DNA from: Clostridium cadaveris
GTDB taxonomy: Bacteria; Bacillota; Clostridia; Clostridiales; Clostridiaceae
Direction: 5' to 3'
Length of the DNA: 64,000 nt
NCBI RefSeq assembly: GCF_020911725.1
Contig: NZ_CP076620.1
Span: forward strand, 3,051,001-3,115,000
Below the pieces are notes generated by a model that saw only the letters and a list, made by a program, of their open reading frames with translations, had not been told where the DNA came from and searched no databases. Every line of letters begins with the position of its first letter. The stretch's first letter is position 1. The position numbers and the translations under genes are program-made. Below are positions 26,900 through 36,498 of this stretch, piece after piece.

Positions 26900-27391
26900 T
26901 TAATTTTTACTACATCTATTTTTAAACTCTATATATCTATCCATTATGTCTTCATTAGCCTGCATAAACTCCATAAGTTCCCCCATACCTTCTAGTGTTT
27001 CCTTGTTTATAGTATGCTCTATCTTTTCTGTCTCTTCTAATATTTTGTCTTCTTCATATCCATCACAATATACTAAAAGTTTTAAAAATATAAAAATCAA
27101 TTCATGCCTCTTTAAAAGCAGTTCTCCAATTATATTTCCTTCATCAGTCAAAATTATCGCACCGTATTTTCTGTATTTTACAAGTTCTATATCAGCAAGT
27201 CTTTTTATCATCTTTGTAACTGATGGAGGTTTTACATGCAGTATACGTGCGAGCTCATTTACTCTCACTCCATCAGTATTCTCAATCCCTAATCTGTATA
27301 TCATCTCTATATAATCCTCTTCTGAAGCACTTAAATCATTAAATTCTTTTCCCATGTATTTATAAAAAGTATAAAATCTATCTTTTTCCAT
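26900..27391 (-). CDS. DtxR/MntR-family metal-dependent repressor
   Basis: A 163-residue regulator: N-terminal winged HTH (about 20-75, with VRVNELARILHVKPPSVTKMIKRL) followed by the metal-binding dimerisation domain (LLKRHELIFIFL, IEHTINKETLEGMGELMEFM). No C-terminal SH3 domain, as in MntR-like short forms. It is divergent from feoAB, and a DtxR-like box lies in front of feoA, so it most likely senses Fe2+ (or Mn2+) and represses iron uptake. Of two adjacent ATGs (27394 and 27391), the second has better spacing from GGGG. Confidence 0.9.
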   Translation of the reverse strand: MEKDRFYTFYKYMGKEFNDLSASEEDYIEMIYRLGIENTDGVRVNELARILHVKPPSVTKMIKRLADIELVKYRKYGAIILTDEGNIIGELLLKRHELIFIFLKLLVYCDGYEEDKILEETEKIEHTINKETLEGMGELMEFMQANEDIMDRYIEFKNRCSKN

Positions 27392-27499
27392 CATTACCCC
27401 ATAATTAAAGCATTTTATTTAATTATATTCTTATAAATTGATTTTTATAATTATAGGAACAACTAAAAAGTTCCATTCATATTATATATAAAAACAAAA

Positions 27500-27515
27500 G
27501 TTAGTCTAGGTTAAC
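27500..27515 (+). promoter_or_regulatory. Candidate DtxR/IdeR-type operator upstream of feoA
   Basis: GTTAGTCTAGGTTAAC is an imperfect palindrome close to the DtxR consensus TTAGGTTAGSCTAACCTAA. It ends 15 bases before the feoA start and lies between feoA and the divergent DtxR-family gene. Confidence 0.5.
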
Positions 27516-27530
27516 ATGGAGGTACAAAGT

Positions 27531-27758
27531 ATGGAGAAATTGTGTAACGCAAAGATAGGTTCAATCGTAAAAATTGAAAATTTAACTGCAAAAGATATAT
27601 TAAAAGAAAGATTCTTATCCTTAGGTCTAACTCGCGGAGCTAAAATTGAAGTTCTAAGAAAAGGTCCTAAAAACAACCTTACAGTATTTAGAATCAGAGG
27701 CGCTATGATTGCCCTTAGAAATGAGGAATCATCATTGATATATGTATCTGAATCTTAA
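27531..27758 (+). CDS. feoA: Ferrous iron transport protein A
   Basis: A 75-residue SH3-like protein that assists FeoB. It has the LSLGLTRGAKIEVLRKGP and GAMIALRNEE signatures. The first in-frame ATG (27516) is too close to the operator; GGAGG eight bases before ATG 27531 supports this start. feoB follows after 88 bases with a hairpin between. Confidence 0.92.
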   Translation: MEKLCNAKIGSIVKIENLTAKDILKERFLSLGLTRGAKIEVLRKGPKNNLTVFRIRGAMIALRNEESSLIYVSES

Positions 27759-27778
27759 AATCCCTTGTTCTTTTTCAA

Positions 27779-27808
27779 TCACAGTGAGTTAAGCAAGTCT
27801 CACTGTGA
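27779..27808 (+). promoter_or_regulatory. Hairpin between feoA and feoB
   Basis: TCACAGTGAG (27779-27788) and CTCACTGTGA (27799-27808) form a perfect 10-bp stem with a 10-base loop. No U-run follows, so it is probably an intercistronic processing or partial attenuation site rather than a full terminator. Confidence 0.55.
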
Positions 27809-27846
27809 TTAAAAATCTTTATATATTTGGAGGTGTATCATCTGTC

Positions 27847-29952
27847 ATGGGACTTACTTACAGTTCAGTACAAAAAAATTCATTACAAGATATCTTCACC
27901 ATAGGTGAAAAAGAAAATAAAACTGTCATAGCTCTGGCTGGAAATCCTAATACAGGGAAAAGCACAGTATTTAATGCTTTAACAGGATTAAACCAGCACA
28001 CAGGCAACTGGCCAGGAAAAACCGTAGTAAATGCAAGAGGAGATTTTTCCTATAACGATAAAGATTATGTCTTAGTTGACCTTCCAGGAACCTACTCATT
28101 ATTTGCTTCATCTGTTGAAGAAATGGTAGCAAGGGATTTTTTATGTTTTGGAAACATAGATGCCGCTATAGTTGTAACAGATGCTACCTGCCTAGAAAGA
28201 AATTTAAGCTTGGTGTTTCAAGTAATGGAACTTACTCCAAAAGTAATCCTTTGTATAAATCTAATAGATGAGGCTAAGAAAAAAAATATACAAGTGGATG
28301 GAAAAGGTATAGAGGATTTTCTTGGAATTCCTGTTGTATTAACATCTGCCCGAAATAATGAAGGCCTCGATAAGCTTAAAGAAGCTATAGAAAAAGTTTC
28401 TTTAAAAACAGACTTCTCTTGTGTAAATAGAGTTCTCTATCCAGAAATTGAAGATAAAATCAAACCTCTAGAAGAGTCTATAAAAAAAATTATTCCTTCT
28501 GTAGACAGCAGATGGCTTGCATTGAGATTATTAGATAGCGACGAGAGATTATTGACATCTATAAAGGATTTTCTTGGTGAAGATGCCTTTAATGAGATAC
28601 TATCGTTTAAGACTTCATTACCATTAACTCGTGAACATCTACGTGAATATCTCATGGAGGAAAACTACAAAATTGCAGAGAAAATAAAAAGTAAATTTGT
28701 CACGGAAAAGAGCAAAAAATATCTTCGTGATGAGAAGATAGATAATATTTTAACTTCAAAAACTTTTGGAATACCTATAATGCTTTTACTTCTTGCTATG
28801 GTATTTTGGATTACCTTAACCGGAGCCAATGTTCCTTCTTCAATGCTTTCTGATTTGTTTGGAAAAATAGAAATAAAACTCAGTGAGTTTATAATATCCA
28901 CAGGCGTACCAATGTGGTTTCATGATTTATTTGTGCTTGGTATCTATAAAACTCTAGCTTGGGTTGTTGCTGTAATGCTTCCTCCTATGGCTATTTTCTT
29001 CCCTATATTCACATTATTAGAGGACTTTGGTTATCTTCCAAGAGTTGCATTTAATATGGATCATTTGTTTAAGAAAGCATGCGCTCATGGTAAACAATGT
29101 CTAACTATGTGCATGGGCTTTGGCTGCAATGCTGCCGGAGTCATAGGATGCCGTATAATAGAATCACCTCGTGAAAGGCTAATTGCAATAATAACCAACA
29201 ACTTTGTGCCTTGTAATGGAAGATTTCCTACAATCATAGCTATATCAAGTGTATTTTTTATGGTATCAAACAAAACTGTTTCTTCTTTTATTCCAGCTTT
29301 AACTATAACTATTTTAGTAATCATAGGTATTGGGATTACCCTTCTTGTGTCTTATATTTTATCAAAGACGCTTCTTAAAGGAGTTCCATCAACCTTCACT
29401 TTAGAGCTTCCCCCTTATAGAAAACCACAAATAGGGAGAGTACTTTATAATTCCTTAATTGACAGAACAATTTTTGTTTTATCTAGAGCTGTAATAATTG
29501 CTATTCCAGCAGGAGCTTTAACTTGGGTCTTCGCCAATATTTATATAGGTGATGCCAGCATATTATCTCATGTAGCAGGATTTCTAGAACCATTTGCTCA
29601 TCTTATAGGGTTAGATGGATTTATACTTCTAGCATTTATACTTGGCTTCCCTGCAAATGAAATAGTTCTACCTATAATTTTGATGTCTTATCTTTCTACA
29701 GGAGTAATGACAGATTTTGATTCCATAGAATCTCTTAGAACCATACTCCTTAACAACGGATGGACTTACCTTACAGCTCTAAACACTATGCTATTCAGTC
29801 TCCTTCACTGGCCTTGTTCTACAACCCTTTGGACTATAAAAAAAGAAACTGGAAGTTTAAAATGGACTGCTTTAGCTTTCTTAATTCCAACTTTAATTGC
29901 TATAGTAGTATGCTTTATAACTGCTACACTATATAGAGCTTTTGGTTTTTAA
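27847..29952 (+). CDS. feoB: Ferrous iron transport protein B
   Basis: A 701-residue G-protein-coupled Fe2+ importer in the inner membrane. The N-terminal GTPase has G1 GNPNTGKST, G3 DLPGTYS and G4 NLID. A helical GDI region precedes the Gate-domain TM segments with CMGFGCNAAGV and NNFVPCNGRFP. The frame can be read back to GTG 27805, but that lies in the hairpin; GGAGGTG before ATG 27847 fits better although the spacing (11) is long. Operon with feoA, probably iron-repressed by the divergent regulator. Confidence 0.95.
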   Translation: MGLTYSSVQKNSLQDIFTIGEKENKTVIALAGNPNTGKSTVFNALTGLNQHTGNWPGKTVVNARGDFSYNDKDYVLVDLPGTYSLFASSVEEMVARDFLCFGNIDAAIVVTDATCLERNLSLVFQVMELTPKVILCINLIDEAKKKNIQVDGKGIEDFLGIPVVLTSARNNEGLDKLKEAIEKVSLKTDFSCVNRVLYPEIEDKIKPLEESIKKIIPSVDSRWLALRLLDSDERLLTSIKDFLGEDAFNEILSFKTSLPLTREHLREYLMEENYKIAEKIKSKFVTEKSKKYLRDEKIDNILTSKTFGIPIMLLLLAMVFWITLTGANVPSSMLSDLFGKIEIKLSEFIISTGVPMWFHDLFVLGIYKTLAWVVAVMLPPMAIFFPIFTLLEDFGYLPRVAFNMDHLFKKACAHGKQCLTMCMGFGCNAAGVIGCRIIESPRERLIAIITNNFVPCNGRFPTIIAISSVFFMVSNKTVSSFIPALTITILVIIGIGITLLVSYILSKTLLKGVPSTFTLELPPYRKPQIGRVLYNSLIDRTIFVLSRAVIIAIPAGALTWVFANIYIGDASILSHVAGFLEPFAHLIGLDGFILLAFILGFPANEIVLPIILMSYLSTGVMTDFDSIESLRTILLNNGWTYLTALNTMLFSLLHWPCSTTLWTIKKETGSLKWTALAFLIPTLIAIVVCFITATLYRAFGF

Positions 29953-29970
29953 ATCTCCATTGAAACCAAC

Positions 29971-29998
29971 GTGAAGTGGTACATATTTACCACTTCAC
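29971..29998 (+). terminator. Terminator-like hairpin after feoB
   Basis: GTGAAGTGGTA (29971-29981) pairs with TACCACTTCAC (29988-29998). The tail is only moderately U-rich, so efficiency is uncertain. Confidence 0.65.
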
Positions 29999-30021
29999 TT
30001 GATTAAATTTTAAAATTTATC

Positions 30022-30050
30022 TTTACATCTGTCCTTTATCAATATATAAT
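30022..30050 (+). promoter_or_regulatory. Promoter of the asnA T-box operon
   Basis: TTTACA (30022-30027), a 17-bp spacer and TATAAT (30045-30050) give a near-consensus sigma-A promoter, with a start near 30057 just before the T-box leader. Confidence 0.75.
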
Positions 30051-30074
30051 AAACATAATTATTTTTTATCTGAT

Positions 30075-30355
30075 AAAAACTTTGATAGGAAGAAGTAATA
30101 TGAGAATGTAGTCTCAGCGATTGAGGGATGGTGTAAGCCTCAAACGAAAGCTTGTATGAATAACATCCTTGAGTTTCTAACCGAAATCTTTTAGATAGTA
30201 GACTTAGACGGGACCCTTCCGTTACAATGGGACAATCTCAAATTTGAAATTCGAATTTGGCATTGATTAAAGTGAGCATTTGCTAACATAGGTGGTACCA
30301 CGGAAGTATATTAACCTTTCGTCCTATATTTTTATAGGATGAAAGGTTTTTTTAT
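30075..30355 (+). promoter_or_regulatory. T-box leader, Asn specifier, controlling asnA-mtnN
   Basis: The T-box sequence AGGTGGTACCACGG is at 30290-30303, followed by a terminator (AACCTTTC...GAAAGGTT, 30313-30348, then a U7 run). In stem I the candidate specifier is AAC at 30162-30164, in GAATAACATCC, which reads tRNA-Asn and fits the downstream asparagine synthetase. Uncharged tRNA-Asn would stabilise the antiterminator and switch on asnA. Confidence 0.9.
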
Positions 30356-30395
30356 TTTATATAACAAAAAATACATTTTAATGGAGGTAATATTT

Positions 30396-31418
30396 ATGAA
30401 ACAAACTATTGATTTACTAACTCTACCTAAAGACTACACCAGTATATTAGACGTAAAAGAAACACAAATTGCCATCAAGCATCTAAAAGATTTTTTTGAA
30501 GAATCTCTTGCTAAATCATTAAACCTAACAAGAGTTTCAGCTCCACTATTCGTAACTGAAGATTCTGGTATGAATGATAATTTAAATGGTGTTGAACGTC
30601 CTGTTCAATTTGATATAAAATCAGTTCCAGACACAACTGTTGAAATAGTTCATTCCCTAGCAAAATGGAAAAGACGCGCTTTAAAAAGCTATTGTTTTTC
30701 TACTTATGAAGGTCTTTACACTGATATGAATGCCATAAGAAGAGATGAGGATTTAGACAATCTTCATTCAATCTACGTAGACCAATGGGATTGGGAAAAG
30801 ATAATTTTAAAGAAAGACAGAAATATTGATACTCTAAAAAATACAGTAAGAGATATCTACAAAACATTTAAGGACACTGAGTGTTATATTCATTCACTTT
30901 ATCCTGAAATTGAAAGAATTCTTCCTGATGAAATAACTTTTATAACTACTCAAGAGTTAGAGGATATGTACCCTGACCTTTCTCCAAAGGAGAGAGAGCA
31001 TGCCATAACTCGTGATAAAGGGGCTGTATTCTTAATGCAGATAGGATGTACTCTTCTTTCTGGTGAAAAGCATGATGGAAGAAGTCCTGACTATGACGAT
31101 TGGAGCTTAAATGGAGATATATTATTTTATTATCCTCTATTTGATACTTCTATCGAACTTTCTTCTATGGGAATAAGAGTTGATGAAGAAACACTACTAA
31201 AGCAGCTTGAGCTATCACATTGCGAAAACAGAAAGCATTTGAAATTCCACCAAGCTTTATTAAACGGAAAACTTCCTTATACAATGGGTGGAGGTATAGG
31301 CCAATCAAGAATATGTATGTTCTTTTTAAGAAAAGCTCACATAGGAGAAGTACAAGCTTCTTTATGGAGTGATGAAATGATAGAAATATGTGCTGATAAC
31401 AATATTATGCTTTTATAG
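30396..31418 (+). CDS. asnA: Aspartate-ammonia ligase (asparagine synthetase A)
   Basis: A 340-residue ammonia-dependent asparagine synthetase (class II aaRS-like fold) making Asn from Asp, ATP and NH3. Conserved regions include VSAPLFVTEDSGMNDNLNG, the W-K-R-A-L segment and MGGGIGQSRICMFFL at the C-terminus. Length matches the bacterial enzyme (about 330). The frame opens 57 bases earlier inside the leader, but GGAGG before ATG 30396 sets the start. Regulated by the Asn T-box directly upstream; mtnN follows after 11 bases. Confidence 0.96.
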   Translation: MKQTIDLLTLPKDYTSILDVKETQIAIKHLKDFFEESLAKSLNLTRVSAPLFVTEDSGMNDNLNGVERPVQFDIKSVPDTTVEIVHSLAKWKRRALKSYCFSTYEGLYTDMNAIRRDEDLDNLHSIYVDQWDWEKIILKKDRNIDTLKNTVRDIYKTFKDTECYIHSLYPEIERILPDEITFITTQELEDMYPDLSPKEREHAITRDKGAVFLMQIGCTLLSGEKHDGRSPDYDDWSLNGDILFYYPLFDTSIELSSMGIRVDEETLLKQLELSHCENRKHLKFHQALLNGKLPYTMGGGIGQSRICMFFLRKAHIGEVQASLWSDEMIEICADNNIMLL

Positions 31419-31429
31419 GAGGTAAATCT

Positions 31430-32122
31430 ATGAGTGTTATTGGAATAATAGGAGCCATGACAATAGAGATAGAGGCAATAAAAGATAATTTATCCACATT
31501 TACTGAAAAAAACTATGCAGGTTTCCACTTTTATGTTGCTAAATATAAAAATTTAGATGTAGTATTGGTATCTTGTAGTGGCGGCAAAGTAAATGCCGCA
31601 TGCTGTACACAAATATTAATTGATAAGTTTTGCGTAGATAAAATCATAAACACAGGAATTGCAGGTAGTTTAAATCCTAAAGTAAAGCTATGTGATACCG
31701 TTATTTCAAAAGATTTAACTTATCATGATGTAAGAAAAATTCAAATGAAAACATGCTTTCCCTTTATGGAATCATTTAAGGCTGATGATGAATTAATCCA
31801 ATTAGCCCTTAAGGTATGTGATGCATCTGATTTAGAAGACTTTGATTATCACCTTGGAAGAATTGTGACAGGAGATGCTTTTATCTCAGACTCTGCTTTG
31901 AAATCTTCCATTATAGAACAATATGATCCTTACTGTGTAGAGATGGAAGGTTCTGCTATTGCTCATGTTTCTGCAATAAACAATGTGCCATTTTTAGTAA
32001 TAAGAAGCATATCCGATAACGCTGACAATAACGTTGATATTGATTATGACCAATTTGAAAAAATAGCTGCAAATAATTCAGCTATACTTGTACTAGGTTT
32101 ATTAGACTTACTAAGTAAATAA
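31430..32122 (+). CDS. mtnN: 5'-methylthioadenosine/S-adenosylhomocysteine nucleosidase
   Basis: A 230-residue hydrolase that removes adenine from MTA, SAH or 5'-deoxyadenosine in the methyl-cycle and salvage pathways. Motifs GIIGAMTIE (catalytic Glu), VNTGIAG-like INTGIAGSL, VEMEGSAIAHV and RSISDNAD (catalytic Asp) are present. It shares a transcript with asnA and so appears to be under Asn T-box control, with AGGAGG before its ATG. That pairing is unusual, as mtnN is normally tied to sulfur metabolism. Confidence 0.93.
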   Translation: MSVIGIIGAMTIEIEAIKDNLSTFTEKNYAGFHFYVAKYKNLDVVLVSCSGGKVNAACCTQILIDKFCVDKIINTGIAGSLNPKVKLCDTVISKDLTYHDVRKIQMKTCFPFMESFKADDELIQLALKVCDASDLEDFDYHLGRIVTGDAFISDSALKSSIIEQYDPYCVEMEGSAIAHVSAINNVPFLVIRSISDNADNNVDIDYDQFEKIAANNSAILVLGLLDLLSK

Positions 32123-32130
32123 TATATATT

Positions 32131-32165
32131 AAAAATCCCACTCTAATATTTCAGGTGGGATTTTT
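32131..32165 (+). terminator. Terminator of asnA-mtnN
   Basis: AAAAATCCCAC (32131-32141) pairs with GTGGGATTTTT (to 32165) and ends in U's, 9 bases after the mtnN stop. Confidence 0.85.
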
Positions 32166-32220
32166 ATGAATTTACCAATCATATATTATTTCTAGTATTA
32201 GATTTTATTACACATTATTT

Positions 32221-33339
32221 TCAAAATCCAAATTCAGATACAGGACTATATTCTAATCCTTGTGCATCAGCTACAGCTTTATATGTGACTTTTCCTTTGT
32301 AAGTGTTTAATCCCTTTAGAAGTGCCCTGTTATCCTTCATTGCCTGCTCTGCACCTTTATTGGCAATTTGTAATGCATATGGCATAGTTGCATTTGTAAG
32401 AGCTAATGTTGATGTCCTTGGTACTGCTCCGGGCATATTAGCAACTGAATAGTGAACTACATTATATTTTATAAAATAAGGATTCTCATGAGTTGTTATT
32501 CTGTCTATAGTTTCTATTGAACCTCCTTGGTCTATAGCTACATCGACCAAAACCGCTCCGGATTTCATAGATTTTACCATTGCCTCTGTAACTAACTTTG
32601 GCGCTTTTGCTCCTGGTATTAAAACTGCACCAACTACCAAGTCTGCTTCTTTAACACTTTTAGCTATATTATATTTGTTAGACATCAAGGTTATAATTCT
32701 ACCTCCAAATATGTCATCTAAATATGCTAGTCTAGATGGTACTATATCTATAACAGTTACTTGTGCTCCAAGTCCAACAGCCATTTTAGCAGCATTAAGT
32801 CCGACAGTTCCGCCTCCTACTATAACTACTTTAGCAGGCTCTACTCCTGATACTCCACCTAAAAGCATACCTCTGCCACCGTTTATTTTCTCTAAAAGTC
32901 TTGCTCCAACTTGAATAGACATTCTTCCTGCAACTTCACTCATTGGCTCTAAAAGAGGAAGAGATCTGTTATCAAGCTGAACCGTCTCATAAGCAATAGC
33001 AGTGATGTTCTTTTTTAGCAAAGCTTTTGTCAACTCTGGCTCAGGAGCTAAATGAAAATAGGTAAAAATCGTTTGTCCTTCTTTAAATAAGTCGTATTCT
33101 GGAGGTAATGGTTCTTTTACTTTCATAATTATATCTGATATAGCATAGACTTCTTTTGGAGTATCAAAAATTTTAGCTCCCTCGTCCAAATATTCTTTAT
33201 CAGTAAATCCACTTCCAAGTCCTGCGGATTTTTCAATATAGACTTCATGTCCTGCATTAATGAAATCTGTCACTCCTGCTGGTGTAATAGCAATACGATT
33301 TTCATTTGCTTTTATCTCTTTTGGAATTCCTATAATCAT
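32221..33339 (-). CDS. ald: Alanine dehydrogenase
   Basis: A 372-residue NAD-dependent enzyme interconverting L-alanine and pyruvate plus ammonia. N-terminal [18 protein letters not shown], the Rossmann glycine motif [14 protein letters not shown], and the catalytic region [15 protein letters not shown] are diagnostic. The start has AAGGAGG upstream. Monocistronic. It links amino-acid fermentation to pyruvate and supplies alanine. Confidence 0.96.
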   Translation of the reverse strand: MIIGIPKEIKANENRIAITPAGVTDFINAGHEVYIEKSAGLGSGFTDKEYLDEGAKIFDTPKEVYAISDIIMKVKEPLPPEYDLFKEGQTIFTYFHLAPEPELTKALLKKNITAIAYETVQLDNRSLPLLEPMSEVAGRMSIQVGARLLEKINGGRGMLLGGVSGVEPAKVVIVGGGTVGLNAAKMAVGLGAQVTVIDIVPSRLAYLDDIFGGRIITLMSNKYNIAKSVKEADLVVGAVLIPGAKAPKLVTEAMVKSMKSGAVLVDVAIDQGGSIETIDRITTHENPYFIKYNVVHYSVANMPGAVPRTSTLALTNATMPYALQIANKGAEQAMKDNRALLKGLNTYKGKVTYKAVADAQGLEYSPVSEFGF

Positions 33340-33592
33340 GATATTTGCCCTCCTTACACATCAAATATTTAACTCTATATTATAATTAAAAATCTTTTTC
33401 CACTAATTGTAAAGCACATTCTTATGTATTTTTTTTCTTTTTTTATCATTATTCTACTAAAAAATCTCAAAATATTGCATAGTGAAATTTTTGACTTATC
33501 TTTGAAATACATTTAAAAATTTGGATATTATTGACATAATCTATAGAGTTTGTTACTCTTATCTTAAATCTATTTTATGGGGGGCTTTTAAT

Positions 33593-34636
33593 ATGGAAGA
33601 TTCATTTTTTATCTATAATTATAAAAGAAACATGATTGTACGAAGTATACTTTTTTCAATAGCCTTATTTTTTTCATTGTCTATCCTTTTCTCTGGACTT
33701 TCTCTTTTTAATAAAAATTATACTTCTCCACTCATAATTGATGATTCCCTTTCCTATTCATCCTCAAACCTAAAAGACAAGTATATAAAAATTAATTTGA
33801 ACGACATAAGAGCTCTTAATGTATCCGAATATGTTCGTTCCAGCAATTTAGGGATAAAGGTTGGAGAATTCGATAATAGTAATTATGTAGCCCTCTGTTT
33901 TAATAATAAAATACTAATAGCTGATTTATCTGATTCTGATTTTGAAGAATTTGTAAAGCAATCACCATCAAGCTACACATTAAGAGGAGTAGTAAAGTGT
34001 CTAAATGAAGATAAACTTTCTTTGATCAAAAACAACTTAAAGGAATTAGGTTTCTCCGATGCACAGCTTAATTCTTTAGTATTTAAAAATTATGTTCAAG
34101 CGATGTCTCCTCTTCAATCTGCATCTCAACCTATAATAATTTCCCTTATAATATTCGCACTATCCTTTACATTATTTATACATATATCAATTCAAAATAG
34201 CAAAATGTTAAACAGCTTGAATGGATTTTCAAATGTTTATCCTGACCTTATTTATGAGGAAATTGATGCTGAGCTTCTTTGTGAGTCCGTATACATTAAT
34301 GATTCGATTATGATAACTGAACATTATCTAGTAATACTAAGCGACTTATTAGTGGCAGCTATTCCACTTTCAGAATTAGTATGGGTGTATAAAAAACCAG
34401 ATAAAATGTACAAAGATAGGCATCTAATTAAAAGACACAGAATATTTTTCATGCTATCAAATAAAGTTTGTTGCTCAATAAATTTCTACAATTCTGATGA
34501 TAGTTTTGAAGAACTTCTCAGCCATATCTCTAGCCAATGTCCTACAACAATTTTAGGATATTCTCATGATGTAGACGATTCCATAAAAAATGACTCAAAA
34601 GAATTTTTTGATAAATGGTCACACATGCAAATTTAA
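33593..34636 (+). CDS. Two-TM membrane protein of unknown function
   Basis: A 347-residue protein. TM1 spans about 15-38 and TM2 about 179-199, with an outside domain of about 140 residues between them and a C-terminal cytoplasmic domain of about 145 residues that looks like a PH-type beta fold (ITEHYLVILSDLLVAAIPLSELVWVY). No enzyme motif was found. The frame opens earlier, but GGGGGG before ATG 33593 supports this start. Monocistronic with its own terminator. A candidate promoter is TTGAAA-18-TATTAT upstream. Confidence 0.7.
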   Translation: MEDSFFIYNYKRNMIVRSILFSIALFFSLSILFSGLSLFNKNYTSPLIIDDSLSYSSSNLKDKYIKINLNDIRALNVSEYVRSSNLGIKVGEFDNSNYVALCFNNKILIADLSDSDFEEFVKQSPSSYTLRGVVKCLNEDKLSLIKNNLKELGFSDAQLNSLVFKNYVQAMSPLQSASQPIIISLIIFALSFTLFIHISIQNSKMLNSLNGFSNVYPDLIYEEIDAELLCESVYINDSIMITEHYLVILSDLLVAAIPLSELVWVYKKPDKMYKDRHLIKRHRIFFMLSNKVCCSINFYNSDDSFEELLSHISSQCPTTILGYSHDVDDSIKNDSKEFFDKWSHMQI

Positions 34637-34640
34637 AAAC

Positions 34641-34672
34641 AAAGCTACCATGAATCATGTCATGGTAGCTTT
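34641..34672 (+). terminator. Terminator (bidirectional)
   Basis: AAAGCTACCATGA (34641-34653) pairs with TCATGGTAGCTTT (34660-34672). It lies between the membrane protein and the convergent PHP gene. Confidence 0.8.
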
Positions 34673-34680
34673 AAATCTAA

Positions 34681-35385
34681 TTATAATTTTTTTATTCTTG
34701 ATATAAGACCACTTCTCGTTAAAAAATCATCTATCTCCTCTTCATTCAAGTAGACTTCCCCTATGTTTCCATGATTTCTACTCACATCATTAATCCTATG
34801 AAAATCAGAACCAGCAGTATATATCATATTGTTACTTTTAGCAGCATGTATAAAATAACGTGTATCATCTATAGTATTCTTAGCATATTTTGCCTCTATG
34901 CCATCAAAACCCATAGTTTTTATAATTTCAAATTCTTCTCTTGGCAGAAGAACTGGATGGGCTAATACTACTGTTGCACCAAAGAATTTCAAAATTCTTA
35001 CTGCTGTCTCTATATAAAGCTTATGACTATATTCATAAAAATCGATTGTATTTCCAAACATATATCTTATTTTCTCTATATGTCCTCTTTTTGCTTCCAT
35101 CAGGATTTCATTAAACATATCATTTTTATAGCTGTCATCTTTAAAATATCCAAGAACGTGTACCTTTGTATTCTTATATCTAGCTGAAATCTCAACGGCC
35201 GGTATGACCTCAACCCCGATGCACTCACCTTCTTTGATGGCTTCGTCTATTCCTGAAACTATATTGTGATCACTTATAGACATTATATCCACTCCATAAA
35301 ATTTTGCCATACGTACGATTTTACTTGGTGTCATACTTCCATCTGAATAAATTGAATGTATATGGAAATCCCCCTTTTTAAACAT
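34681..35385 (-). CDS. PHP-domain metal-dependent phosphoesterase
   Basis: A 234-residue PHP protein (histidinol phosphatase / polymerase alpha-subunit N-terminal fold). Metal-binding motifs: DFHIHSIYSDG, SISDHN, PAVEIS, LAHPV and AGSDFHR. It probably hydrolyses a phosphoester such as a nucleotide or sugar phosphate, but the substrate is unknown. Monocistronic, convergent with the upstream membrane-protein gene. Confidence 0.88.
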   Translation of the reverse strand: MFKKGDFHIHSIYSDGSMTPSKIVRMAKFYGVDIMSISDHNIVSGIDEAIKEGECIGVEVIPAVEISARYKNTKVHVLGYFKDDSYKNDMFNEILMEAKRGHIEKIRYMFGNTIDFYEYSHKLYIETAVRILKFFGATVVLAHPVLLPREEFEIIKTMGFDGIEAKYAKNTIDDTRYFIHAAKSNNMIYTAGSDFHRINDVSRNHGNIGEVYLNEEEIDDFLTRSGLISRIKKL

Positions 35386-35517
35386 GATTCTCCTTCATAT
35401 CTTGTAAATTGCTTAATCATTTATGTTTTATTATATTCTAAATCTTAAAGAGCAGTGTCATTTTTTTATAAAAGTATTATAATAGAAGAATATAGTGCTA
35501 TAAGGAGCGATGATTAT

Positions 35518-36387
35518 ATGAAGCTTAATAGAAATGATAAATGTTGGTGTGGCAGTAATAAGAAATACAAAACATGCCATCTTGAATTTGATGAGAAATT
35601 ACAATCTTATAGAGATAAAGGTTGTATTGTCCCACCTAGAGAACTTATAAAAAATGAAGAGCAGATTAACGGTATAAAAGAAAGCTGCAGAATAAATACT
35701 GCAATTCTTGATTTGGTTGCTGAGAACATAAAGGCTGGTATGTCTACAGATGAAATCAACACTTTAGTTCATGATTTTACTGTAGCTCAAGGAGCAATTC
35801 CTGCACCTTTAAATTTTGAAGGTTTCCCAAAAAGCGTATGCACATCTATAAATGATGAAGTATGCCACGGAATCCCAAGTCCAGATGTTGTTCTTGAAGA
35901 AGGAGACATAATAAATGTAGATGTTTCTACTATTTATAAGGGTTACTACGCTGATGCTTCTAGAATGTTTAAAATAGGAGCTGTTCATGAAAAACTTGAC
36001 GACCTAGTTAGAGTTGCAAAGGAATGCCTTGATAAGGGATTAGAAGCAGCTAAACCTTGGAGTTTCCTTGGAGATATCGGAGAAGCCGTTCAAACTCATG
36101 CTGAAAGTCACGGTTACTCTGTAGTTAGAGAATTTGGCGGTCATGGTGTAGGCATACAATTCCACGAAGACCCATTCGTTGCCCATGTAGGAACAAAAGG
36201 TTCTGGAATGCTATTAGTTCCTGGCATGATATTTACAATAGAGCCAATGATCAATATGGGTACATCTGATATCTTTATAGATGAAGATAATGATTGGACA
36301 GTTCTAACTGAAGACGGATATCCTTCTGCTCAATGGGAGTACACTGTGCTTGTAACAGAAACTGGAACTGAAATATTAACTCATTAG
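35518..36387 (+). CDS. map: Methionine aminopeptidase, type I, with SEC-C zinc motif
   Basis: A 289-residue enzyme that removes the initiator Met from nascent proteins. N-terminal CWCGSNKKYKTCHLEFDEKL is a SEC-C zinc motif, probably for ribosome or protein contact; then the pita-bread domain with the five metal ligands (NVDVST, YADAS, FGGHGVG, FTIEPMI, QWEYTVLV). AAGGAG precedes ATG 35518 by ten bases. A terminator follows. Confidence 0.95.
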   Translation: MKLNRNDKCWCGSNKKYKTCHLEFDEKLQSYRDKGCIVPPRELIKNEEQINGIKESCRINTAILDLVAENIKAGMSTDEINTLVHDFTVAQGAIPAPLNFEGFPKSVCTSINDEVCHGIPSPDVVLEEGDIINVDVSTIYKGYYADASRMFKIGAVHEKLDDLVRVAKECLDKGLEAAKPWSFLGDIGEAVQTHAESHGYSVVREFGGHGVGIQFHEDPFVAHVGTKGSGMLLVPGMIFTIEPMINMGTSDIFIDEDNDWTVLTEDGYPSAQWEYTVLVTETGTEILTH

Positions 36388-36427
36388 AATAGTTAAAAGT
36401 TACGTAGTGAAAAGTTAAGAGTTAGCA

Positions 36428-36466
36428 AAAAACTAGCAGTTTGGAAACTGCTAGTTTTTGTTTTTT
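36428..36466 (+). terminator. Terminator of map
   Basis: AAACTAGCAGTTT and AAACTGCTAGTTT form a 13-bp stem with a 2-base spacer (36430-36457), followed by a U-rich run. Confidence 0.85.
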
Positions 36467-36498
36467 TACATAGTAATATGGTATTTTTTATATGATCT

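Noticed and set aside
36388-36427. Repeat-like sequence AGTTAAAAGTTA...AAAGTTAAGAGTTA after map
   Set aside because: Short and AT-rich; it did not extend into a clear repeat family within this window.
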